Source: Campylorhamphus procurvoides
Taxonomy: Eukaryota; Chordata; Aves; Passeriformes; Dendrocolaptidae
NCBI GenBank assembly: GCA_013396655.1
Contig: WBMV01000074.1
Location: 512,877-576,876 of the forward strand
Length of the DNA: 64,000 bases
Reading direction: 5' to 3'
In this document: positions 19,932-29,788 of the stretch, piece after piece
Layout of the letters: each line of letters starts with the position of its first letter
How positions within the stretch are numbered: position 1 is the stretch's first letter
The notes under the pieces: generated by a model
What the model was told of the DNA's origin: nothing
The model's input: only the letters and a program-made list of their open reading frames with translations
The model's database searches: none
Made by a program: the position numbers and the translations under genes

Positions 19932-20370
19932 CTCAGGGTTTATCCCCAGCCACAAACTCAATCTGACACACTCAGCACCTCCCTGCCCCACCCTCAGTGG
20001 AGAGAACTGGAGAAAGCAAACCTCATGTGTTCAGATAAGGAGGGTTTAATAAGTGAAACAAAATACAATATTATAATAATAATTGTAATGAAATGGAGAG
20101 ATAGAAAGGAATAAAATCCAAGAGAAACAGCTGAGGCACACTATAATTGCTCACCGCCCACTGACCAATGCCAGCCCATCAGTGGCTCTTGGTCAGTTTA
20201 TGTACTGAGAAGGATATTTTATCCCTTTGGGCAGTTGGGATCAGCTGTTCTGGTCATGCTCCCCCCCAGCTTCCTGTGCAATTGATTGCTAGTAGAGCAT
20301 GGGAAACTGAAAAGCCCCTGCTTTACAGTAAAGCACAATTTGGCAACAACTGAAACATCTGTGTGTTTTT
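19932..20370 (-). mobile_element. ERVL-type solo LTR (minus strand, degraded)
   Basis: Read on the minus strand, this matches the order of the common avian ERVL LTR: a TTTCAGTTGTTGCCAA.. start region, the AAGCTGAAAAG/CCCATGCTCT block, the CAAAGGGATA block, CAGTACATAAACTG as the TATA area (20193-20206), the GGTGAGCAATT segment, an (ATT)n stretch, an ATTAAA poly(A) signal (20045-20050) and a GGGATAAACCC-like end. The first part of the LTR is missing at 20370. No internal viral genes adjoin it, so it is a solo LTR. The family assignment is from memory of the chicken element. Confidence 0.8.
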
Positions 20371-21059
20371 ATGAAAATGCAAATAAAATGTTTCTTCTGT
20401 ACTATAAATTCAAATGCTCTGTTCACCTGGTTACTTTCTTAGTTATGCCTCACTAGCAGGAAACTTAGAGACTGGATCTGTAGGCAAAAGTGTGTTCACT
20501 CTTGTTTCCCCCAGCACACAGAGGTACCAGCTCTGGCCATATCAAATCACAGAGTCCACAGAAGAGTTCTGACACCCTCCACCACTTGTGCACAATGGCA
20601 GTGATACCCCTCCAAAGTTAGGTGATAACGTGACCAACCCTCCTCAGCCACTCGGGAAAGAGCCAAGACGTTCCTGTTTCCATCATCCTTTAGTTCACTG
20701 TTCCTCCTTTCAGGGGTCCATTGGTCTAAGAGGTAACTCTGAGTGTTCCCCTGTGCCTCTGCAGTGCGCCTTAGCTAAAGGGCTCCAAATCGAGGTGTGA
20801 AAGCACAGGAACTTTTCTCAGAGGTTTCCACTGCAGAACAAGAGCTCTCACTTTTTGCAGCTTGAAATAAACCTTACTCACAGCACAGCAGCAAGTGCAA
20901 CCACAGTGGCTTTGAGTGGGCAAATCCTTCACAGGTGGGCTGGGGGAAAGGAGGTGGTTCTCTGTCACCAGAAAAAGTACAGCCACTCAGTTTTTCCACG
21001 CACGCTCAGGCCCTCCATGATGCCCCAAAAGGGAACTCAGGGACTGACCACTGCGTGAC
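20371..21059. other. XCL1 upstream region
   Basis: Unique sequence between the ERVL LTR and the XCL1 TATA box, about 0.7 kb. It probably holds the proximal promoter. One GGAAA core on the minus strand (near 20824) could bind NFAT, which drives lymphotactin in mammals, but single cores like this occur by chance. Confidence 0.4.
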
Positions 21060-21063
21060 AACA

Positions 21064-21069
21064 TATAAA
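21064..21069 (+). promoter_or_regulatory. XCL1 TATA box
   Basis: TATAAA lies 66 bp upstream of the XCL1 start codon, which puts the likely transcription start near 21095 and gives a short 5' UTR of about 40 bases. Confidence 0.7.
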
Positions 21070-21134
21070 CGCCCCGAAAGGGTGCTGACAACAGCCACTT
21101 TCTTCTCTGCCTTGACACACAGGAGCCACCATCA

Positions 21135-24100
21135 ATGAAGCTCCACGCCGCAGCAATCCTCGCCATCCTCTGCCTTGGCATCCTCGCCGCGCACACAGCG
21201 AAAGGTGAGTTGGCAACCCCAGAGGGAGACAGGAATTGCTCCACATTGCACCAGTGGTCGGATGAGCAGGATTCTTTCTCAGACAGAGCTGATTTATAAG
21301 ATAAAACTTGCAAGAAAACAAGATCAGGACCACAAGAAAGGCATCTTTGTGAGGGATTTCATCTGATGTCCTGACAATTAGTGGTTGGCTTCTGCTTTAA
21401 GGCAAGAAGATTTTCTGTGACTTGGAGCACTTAGAGGGTTTCTGTGTGTTATTGCTTTTCTTAAAATCATGAAATCTTGAAGACACAATGTCTTTTAACC
21501 TCAGTGATGCCTTAGAGCAATTAGTACTATAGGTATCATAGCATTTTAGGAAAGCTGTTTCTTGAATTCCATATGCATTTTCCTTTCCCAGATATAATTC
21601 TTTCACATGAATGTTATGATAGTATTTGGTATATATCTTTCTCTTCCTATACAGCCTTAATCCCTCTAGTGGCCCAATTTTTAAAAGTTCTTCCAGTTCT
21701 AACTCATATACTGCCTATTTGCTTGTTTCGAGACAAATCTTTTGGTACAGACCAGAAAGCTATGAACAAAAACTAAGCAGGGGAAAGATTTATGCAGCAT
21801 CTTCATAGAATTATACAATTTGAATCTTATTTGAGACCACTTAGGAGCACTGAGATGAGCCGTGCTTATTAGCCAGGTATTAAATAAGTTTGTCGACAGT
21901 GGTGTTTAGATCAGAGACTTTTGTCATAGGCTACAAGAACATGAAGGTACAACCATTGGATAATACAACTCCTAATCACGATTAAATTCAGATTTACACT
22001 AACTAGCACCTAAAAATCCCAGAAAGCACTCACATGCAAGCCATGTGCAAACCCACAAACATGCAAAGAGAAATACAGAGAAAATGTATCTTCACAGAAC
22101 CAAACTGAGACCTGCTAAGCATTCGCAAGATTTGGAAGCTCTGTGCTGAGTATGTTGAGCCAGTGCTCCTATAGCTGGATCACACTATGTCCTCACACGT
22201 TGATTAATGATATTGCTCTTCTTCTTGGCAACACGTGGGTTTGGATCGCAGGCTGATAGTTTGTATGTCATTCTCCGCATCGTATATTTTGCTGTAAGTA
22301 TCACCAAGGCTGACAAAGCACACCGAAGTGGTCTACAAGCTCTAGGAAAAGGAATGATAAAGACAACAAAACCACCTGGAGAAGGGTAGTTGTAGGTAAA
22401 GAACAGTTAGGGTTTGTTCCCAGGCTTAGAGAAGCTCTGCTAGAATTCCCTGAGATGTGTTTTCTCTCAGCTATTTCAAACAAAGAAAAGCTCACAGGTA
22501 ATGACATGAAGTGAAAAAGGTTTTATATTTGGCATGTTGCACCTGAACAGATCTTGGATGTCATTTAATCCAGTTTCTCTATAAATTCTTTAAAAAAGAA
22601 ACCTCAGACTACAGCAGTGTTCTGTTTGTCCCCCCTCATGCCTTCCTGTAAGGGTCAAATGCACTCAGGTACACCCAAAATACGAGGCAGGGGAAGGATT
22701 TCAGAGCATTTATTTCCAAAGTCAAAAACAATTAAGCTAAATAAACCCTAATTGCCTCATAGTAGCCCTTTTGAAAGGGTCTTCTACGCTTACACTTCCC
22801 AAATGTGTCTTTGACAAGGGAGAGAAAACCAGGAACCAGCAAGTGGAAACTTACAGATCTTTGTATCCACATACTCCATCTCATTTAAAAACAAGTTCCC
22901 ATTTTTAGTAATCATCCTGTAAGATAACGACCGCCCAGAAAATTTTACACCAATTCCTCAATCCTCTTTATTAAAAAAACAGTCCATTTTTCCTCAATTG
23001 TACAAAAGTCTTGGAGGAAAGCGAGGATTAAATGGCACTCCATTGCCTATGAAACCAGACTCATAGCAAACATATATAAGTAGTTATTCTTCTGGACACT
23101 TATTTGCAGCTGATACAGACCTAATAATGACTGACACCAAATACCTTTTCTGCTGTGGAAACAGTGACTCCCAAGGGGCAGAATTATAATACGATTGGTC
23201 AGGTGAATAGGTGAGGATTTATATCTTAAGTGAAAGAGCAGTAACACTTTAGAGATGCCTGGATGCATCAGAATAAACACCTTAAGCTCTCTTGTGTTAG
23301 TGCTGTTGCGGTTCTTGTGTTCTAACCACAACGGGAAATCTGGAAATCCTAATTTATTAAGCAATTATGGCTAAACAGAAGTATAATATACACTTCCCTT
23401 TTCATTTATCAATTATTTCCCCTACGTTTCTAGGGAGCGATGCGAGTCAGTCCATGCGCAGATTCAGTTGTGTCAATCTGTCTACCCGGCAACTGAGCAT
23501 CCGAAATCTTGCAAGCTATGAAAGGCACTCTCAGTCAAATGCTATCATGTAAGTACCCAGGGCAGAGTTCACCTTCAGACTTGTTTATGCAAACCTGCTC
23601 CCAGTGAAAAGGGAAGGGGCATCATGAGACACTTCACAGCCCAGCTCACTAAATCTGGCTAGTTCACCCTTCAAATCTCCCATGAAGGAGTCACCTGGCA
23701 GCTGAGGGAGTGAGTGAGAGGACATCAGTGGGCCTCAGAGAGCTGGGAGATGTCTCCTGCTCATGAATAATGGCAGAAGGCACACTGACAACAGTCAGGT
23801 CTTTTGTGGGAAGCAAATGGGGGGAAATCTCAGCAAGGGCGGAGCAGTCAGAAAAGCTCAGTGCACTGAACTGAGCCCAGGGGAAAGATCTGAAAGAACA
23901 TTGGGCAGCTCTGAACCCTGCTAGGAAACAAGCAAGCATTTTTACCAAAATCTGGGGTCTGCTCCTGGAAGGTAAATGTTGATCATGGTTTAATAGAAAA
24001 CCTCAGAACAGCAGGTATGCTTCTTTTTTGTAATATAAGTATATATATATACACATGACCACTTATATTACACATATACCATGAATATGTGACTAACATT

Positions 24101-24358
24101 GTTAACTGCTCCGATTCCAATTAACATCTACAAACTCCAGCATTTGATATTGTTTAACCACATTTTTCCCCATTGTTCTGTATGAAAACCAAGAACAGCA
24201 AGCCCAGGGTTAGAGATTGGAATATAATGGCCACCTTTCTTTCTCCCTATAGGTTTATCACCAAAAGGGGTATCAGGATCTGTGTAAGCGCCGAGGAGAA
24301 ATGGGTGCAGGCTGCTATGAAGAGCTTGGAAGAAAAACGTACCACCAAAAGCAAATAA
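21135..24358 (+). CDS. XCL1: Lymphotactin (C-chemokine XCL1), three exons
   Basis: A secreted chemokine that attracts cells carrying XCR1, mainly cross-presenting dendritic cells, and is made by activated T and NK cells. Coding exons are 21135-21204, 23434-23548 and 24253-24358, all with GT-AG introns of phase 1 and phase 2, the usual chemokine gene layout. The product has 96 residues. Residues 1-23 form a signal peptide (MKLHAAAILAILCLG.. with a hydrophobic core). The mature part has only two cysteines, Cys36 (RRFSCVNLSTRQ) and Cys72 (GIRICVSAEEKW). This single-disulfide pattern defines the C family and rules out CC and CXC chemokines. Trp79 begins the C-terminal helix. Unlike mammalian XCL1 there is no long Ser/Thr-rich tail. 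The frame is intact with stop TAA at 24356, so the gene is probably functional. The start codon is the first ATG after the TATA box; its -3 base is T, a weak context. Confidence 0.95.
21205..23433 (+). other. XCL1 intron 1
   Basis: 2.2-kb intron from GTGAGT to a pyrimidine-rich TTTCTAG acceptor. It holds no recognisable mobile element or second gene. Open frames inside are short and featureless. Confidence 0.85.
23549..24252 (+). other. XCL1 intron 2
   Basis: 0.7-kb intron, GTAAGT to CTATAG. It contains a short TA microsatellite at about 24040-24053. Confidence 0.85.
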
Positions 24359-24455
24359 TCCTGTCCCACTCAAACATCTAAGGCCAACCGTCTGGAATCA
24401 TCATGAGTGCTGCAAATAACAGGGAAGAGAACATTAGGATCTGCTTTTTTTTTCC

Positions 24456-24463
24456 TATTTATG
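24456..24463 (+). promoter_or_regulatory. AU-rich element in XCL1 3' UTR
   Basis: UAUUUAUG, the core of the AU-rich decay signals common in cytokine mRNAs, sits just upstream of the proximal poly(A) signal. A second AUUUA occurs near 24593. Confidence 0.5.
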
Positions 24464-24471
24464 AAGTGGCA

Positions 24472-24477
24472 ATTAAA
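24472..24477 (+). terminator. XCL1 proximal poly(A) signal
   Basis: ATTAAA, the commonest variant signal, 114 bp after the stop codon. Confidence 0.5.
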
Positions 24478-24899
24478 ACTTCTGAACAAAGACCAACTCA
24501 CCAGAATCTGCTCATCACTGGTTGAATGTCTGCTGACTTCTTCATGTTATGGCTTAACTCTTACGCCATGTATTTTCTGAAATGCTTGCTGATATTTATG
24601 TACAACTGAATATTCATGTCTTTTCATCCTCGTTGTTCTAAGCAGCCTGGCATTTAAGGGTCAATGAAAGATACTTTCACATAGTGTAGGGAAGAATTTG
24701 ACCTCTCACAGAGCTGGAAGAATGTAGACCTCCATCCTGCTGGGGATCAGAGTGGTCTGCTTTGAGTACTGGTTTTAAAAAGGTGCTACATTATATCAGT
24801 ATGACTAACCATTATATTCTCTATAACCAAATTAATTTCCTACCTCAGGCTATGACCTGGTCAGTGTAATATTCAGAAGGAGGTTCTTGGGCCCTCTAT

Positions 24900-24925
24900 T
24901 TTTGCACACAGTATTGTGTGCAAAA
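24900..24925 (+). promoter_or_regulatory. Perfect 11-bp hairpin in XCL1 3' UTR
   Basis: TTTTGCACACA (24900-24910) pairs fully with TGTGTGCAAAA (24915-24925) over a 4-base GTAT loop. Confidence 0.8.
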
Positions 24926-24930
24926 TAGAC

Positions 24931-24945
24931 GTCGTTTACAACGAC
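24931..24945 (+). promoter_or_regulatory. 6-bp hairpin with UAC triloop in XCL1 3' UTR
   Basis: GTCGTT-TAC-AACGAC, perfect stem. A pyrimidine-purine-pyrimidine triloop is the form recognised by Regnase-1 and Roquin in immune mRNAs. Function inferred only from shape and context. Confidence 0.6.
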
Positions 24946-25244
24946 ATAGGGATATTCTCACCCAGGGATTATGTGGAGTAATGTAATGTGACTCTCTGAA
25001 TGCGAACCTGTTCAGTCTTGTACTGGGCAAGACTTATCCTACGCACTGATATCTGTGAAGTTACTTCAGTTTCACCCTCATGTGAGACAAACTTGAAAGA
25101 ATTGGTTTGCTTTCTCCTTTGCTTTTCTCTGAATAAGAACAAACCATGTCTGGAATCTGTATTCCACAAACTCATAGGAATACCTATAATTTTTTTATCT
25201 TTTTTAAAACTGTTACATGCTACAAACAGAAGGTTTTGGATTTT

Positions 25245-25250
25245 AATAAA
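25245..25250 (+). terminator. XCL1 distal poly(A) signal
   Basis: Canonical AATAAA, about 890 bp after the stop codon. Confidence 0.55.
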
Positions 25251-28200
25251 GCTACTCTAAACCTGAATCCAATAGTACATTTGTCTGCTTGTGTCTAATG
25301 AAGACAGATATTGTTGAAATGGATCCCAAAACTACAGCCCAAATCTGAGAACTGAGGGGCAGGTGAGTTAGAGCTGACATTATTGCTGATTCAGGACTCA
25401 GACTGCTTAAGAGCAATCTGATTCTGAGCTTTCTATGCCATATTTCAGCTGTAAAGCCCATATTTCAGACAATACCTCCTCAACAGTTCAGGTACTTAAC
25501 AAACAAACTTCATACCGTGCTCAAATGACCCCCACATTATCAGAGGCAGACATGGAAGAGATCTGGGCAGAGAGAGAAAAGAAATGGCATTTGAGGAGCT
25601 TGAGGAGTGGAGGAAAGGTAGAGGCAGAGGTGCTTCTAGAAAAAACTTCCTCTCATGCTACCACATGGATGTAGCCTGCACTGCTGGACTTTTCACAAGA
25701 AACCTCTTGGTGAAAGCCATGGAACCACAGCCCTTCCAAACTACACCACAGAAATAAGATCACGTTACTCTGAAAGCCAGTCTTCAGAGTTTCCTGCAGA
25801 CAGAATTTGTGTCCCGTGGCTCATATTTTACTGGGGTATGGCAATGTATAAACTCTGTTCACTAGTTCTGAATTGCTGATCTCGAGGCCCCAGACCCTCA
25901 TATGATAAACAACAGAAACAGTAGGCTACAAAACCAGGTCCCCTAAAAAAGCATTTTTATGGCAAGCTCTCTCAGATGAATTCATCAACTTCCATGGATC
26001 AAATTCATCCAAGACCAGAATTAACTAACATGCTTTGCACAGGCAGAATTTTAATCTGTATGCTACTCAATAGCATCATATCTTGAAATTAATCTCGCTG
26101 AAGTGAATATAATTTATTTTTTTAATTAGGACTCTCACAACCTAAGGATAGGTTAATTAACCATTACATGGCAATTAATACTTTATATCTGTTCGTCTTC
26201 CCCACACTCCACTCTCCTTGCTGTGTGCCACAATGGCCATGCACTTTCTAATGCTGAGAGCTATTTTTGTCTGTCATTTACCATCCACCCACAACCTGTA
26301 GTTTGGTTAGAAGATCTGAGAAGAAAGGAACAGACCTACAAAGACAACTCCTACAGATGCTGCCCAGAAGATTTCAAAAATACTCTGCTCTAATGTCATG
26401 ATCTACCTTCTCTCCCATTTACTGCTGTATGAAACAAAATAAATAACTATTCCAAAACCAAGTAAGGAGTTGGAATTTAAGTGAACCTTCTAATTTTGTG
26501 AGGCTCATTTGAGATATTTCCAGAGTATATTCTGGTTCAAGGTCTACTTATTGCCCCTACTTAGTTCCTCTAAGGAGGGCACAGAAAAATGGAGGTGAGC
26601 AGCAGGTTCTTTCCTGGCATTCTTTTGTTCCTTCCTGTCTGTCTGTGGCTTAGAATAAAAGAGTCTAGACCAAATCATTATGTATTTGTTGTGCAAAGAA
26701 AGAGGCCGGTCCTGTCACCAAGGCACAAGAAAAAGACTCCAAAAATACAAGCTCATGTCCTGTTCTCCTAATGACTCATTGTTTGGATTTTGTGCGGTGG
26801 CTGTTGCTTGGTTTGGGCTGATTATTACGTACCATATTGAAAATCTCTTGCATTGAGCCGTTAAACACTGAAGGGAAAAAAATACCTCAAAAGCTATTTA
26901 GAAACCTTGACACCTGAAACGAATCGGATAACTTTTTTTGTTCCCTCTGGGTTTCTGAGCCTTTTAATTCCCTCTGAGATTACAATTTCCTCAAGATCCA
27001 TTAGGGGAAGATGCATCTGTTGTAAGACTGAGCACTGGGACTTGGAGTCTCTCTGAAAGATTGGTGTTGGAAGGAGTGATCCTAAGGGTGTGCAGAAACA
27101 TGAATGCACCCATATGAATACATGTACAAGGTAAGGGTTTGATAGGATTATCAGTGGGGGGAAAAATTTGCTTTTTTGCTACTATCTTCTGTCTCATGTT
27201 CACCAACTCTAACATGCCCACTGCTCTGAAACCGTTTTAGCAAATTACCCCGATATTCCCCAGTGGGACAACACCGACTCACAAGAACAGTCAAGTGATA
27301 ATTGCTTAGTGCCTCTCTGTGTAGTGTGAGAAGAAAATGACTGTTAGGGCTCCAACCCACTTCCAGGGTCAGCATACGTGCCTACAACCCAACCCTGAAC
27401 AGGAACTGCCGTGCTAAGAGCTGCCAAATCACCTGGGACTATCCTTTGGGTGCTTTTCATGAGGTGCTGTCCACTTCAGGTTTGCTTTATTAAGGCCTTC
27501 TAGCATCAGTATCTCTCATGAGATCTCTTGTCTGCTGAGGAGAGGCTGTTATGATGAAACTAAATGAGTTAAGCAATTAAACTGGTAAAATATTGCAGAT
27601 ATTCCTAGATTTTTATTATGCTAGAAAAAAGGAAAGTGGTCATTACTTACCTGATACAATCAGTTATATGATTGTAAAACACTTGCTATAAGGCATGTTT
27701 TATGGGATCAGATTGAACTCTTAAAATAGCTGGAGTTAACTTCTCTATTTAAACTCAAAGTGGTTGATTCCTCCCCATTGTGACTCCTTTGTAAGCCACT
27801 GAAAGTTAGAAGAATGTCTAAATACAGTCCTTTAAACTAGAAATACAAGAAACAGTGACCACCCAGATAAAGTCTGGAAAGAAGCTTTGTGGTTACAGCT
27901 AAAGATTTTAATAGAAATACAGCTGGGTGGGATTTTCCACCTTTAAAACCGTTTAAGGAATCTCAGGACTTCAGCTGATGGTCTGGAATTACACAAGCAC
28001 ATTTGCAAACCCTTAAAATGGGTTTTGCTTTGAAGCCCCACAGACTCCTCTGTGGCTCTGCTCCAGAGCAGGATTCCCAAGGTGATCTCTTCATCAGAGG
28101 TCGCTCAGAAAGGGTCATTCTGTGCTTCCGTGTGGCTCTTTTTGTACAACGTTCAAAATCCAGACGGCACAGCACGGCAGAAAAGCAGCTCAGTTGAAAC

Positions 28201-29746
28201 AGGCTCAAATAAAACTTATTTCGGAGATCTGCAGCCACAACACAGTTTGAGCAGAAGATTGCTTTCATGTGTGGGCTACTAAGAGAGAATGGCCAGGAAA
28301 CACAGTTCTCTTTTACCAGAAATGAAGTTTCCTACATATGTACACATTGCCCACTACTCCACTATCTTTTTCTTTTTTTTCCCAAAAATAGGAATTGACA
28401 ACAGAACAACAGCACATAAACTCCATGTAAGGAGGTCTTTCAATCACTTTCTTTAACTGTGAAATCTTGAAGCCATTTATATAATGCCTTTTCATCTCAT
28501 TGATGCCTTATGACAGTGAGCTGCATGGGTTAATGATGTTTCGGGAAGATTCCCCATAGTCCTTTACTTTTTGCATTGCAGACTTGTATTTCACCTCATA
28601 TTTGCCCTTTTCTAATTCACATAGACCGAATCTTCTAGTATATTCATAGTTATATTCTGAATCTTCATAGTATATTCTATCTTCCAGTATATTCATTTTT
28701 CACTCTGTCAGCCCTCTCGCAATATATCTTCCCTTTTTGTTGGGTCCTTAGCTTGATGATAAATACGTCATAATTGTGAGGATGCTGGAAACAAAAACAG
28801 CTTTCAAGACAAATGGGTACAAGAGATTTATATAATGAGGTCTTACTCCTGATTTTGTACATTTAAGGCCTTAAGGCCACTGTTGCCCACTATTCACAGT
28901 GCTTTCCTGAAGACAAATTCCATACCTGATTTTCCTTGTTTGCAGCATTGTTAATAGCTTTTCAGAGCCAAATAATTCTGTTTTCTGAGAGGGATAATTT
29001 GCTATAAAACATTCCAGGATAAAGTCTGTAGAAAAATACCCTGGGCTTTTTCGTTGCTCAGTAAAAGGGCTATGCAGAGGTGACAAGGCTAAGAAGAGTA
29101 ATCAAGGTAGCTAATAGTTCTCTTGACTAACATGCTAAAGAAGGGAGATTTTGCCAAAAACTAAGTGAAAAAGAGACCCAAAAAAATATGACTATGTTGT
29201 AAGGATACTTTTTGAGGAATTTGCTGTTGGAGGCAAGTTTGGGTTTTCATAAAAAGCCAGTGTTAAAGGCACTGCAGGCAGCAATTTCCCTTTGAAGAGG
29301 GAAAATAATTGCAAGGGGTAAAAAGAGAGGTGATGGATTGGTCCTGTCATGAAAACAAGAAATGGAGAGAGAACAAAAGGGAAGAACAGTAGGGTCGAAG
29401 GAGTATGGGAGGCAGATAGGGGTGAAAAGGCAAAAAAGGATCTGAGAAGTGAATGACAGGAGGAAGAAAAGGAGATAAATGAAATTATAGATGTGGATCT
29501 TGGTGCTCATGGCATTTCCCAATTTCTCTCTGAAGGCTGATTCCTCCAGCACAAGTTGGGAACACGCTCACAGACACCATGAGCTTCTTTGTAAGAGCTG
29601 GCCAGACTGCCATCTCTGCAGGACACCCTTGTGTGCGGATGGCAGAGATGAGAACTGGGAGCACCAGTACCTCACCAGCAATCATACCAAGCTGTTGGCC
29701 TTCTCCCAGTTACACCTCATTCTTTTCAAAACTGCATAGCAGGGGA
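25251..29746. other. Gene-free intergenic DNA
   Basis: No exon, RNA gene or clear repeat recognised. Near 28640-28695 there are several copies of short AGTATATTCAT-like words, probably slippage. A neighbour of XCL1 such as DPT could not be found. Confidence 0.45.
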
Positions 29747-29788
29747 AGGAGAAGTTATAGAAGAGAAGTTATAGAAGAGAAGTTATAG
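29747..29788. repeat. 14-bp tandem repeat, three units
   Basis: AAGAGAAGTTATAG repeated three times, the first unit with one inserted base. Confidence 0.9.

Larger units (their letters stand above)
24359..25250 (+). other. XCL1 3' untranslated region (predicted)
   Basis: Extent inferred from two candidate poly(A) signals: ATTAAA at 24472-24477 and AATAAA at 25245-25250. Contains an AU-rich element and two hairpins, listed separately. No frame of interest. Confidence 0.6.

Noticed and set aside
28452..28560. Weak similarity to XCL1 intron 1 (21466-21550) around TGAAATCTTGAAG and TGATGCCTTA
   Set aside because: About 45 bp with gaps, no exon-like sequence nearby; not enough for a second XCL1 copy.
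29747..29788. Possible CRISPR-like short repeats
   Set aside because: Directly abutting 14-bp units without spacers in a bird genome: a simple tandem repeat.
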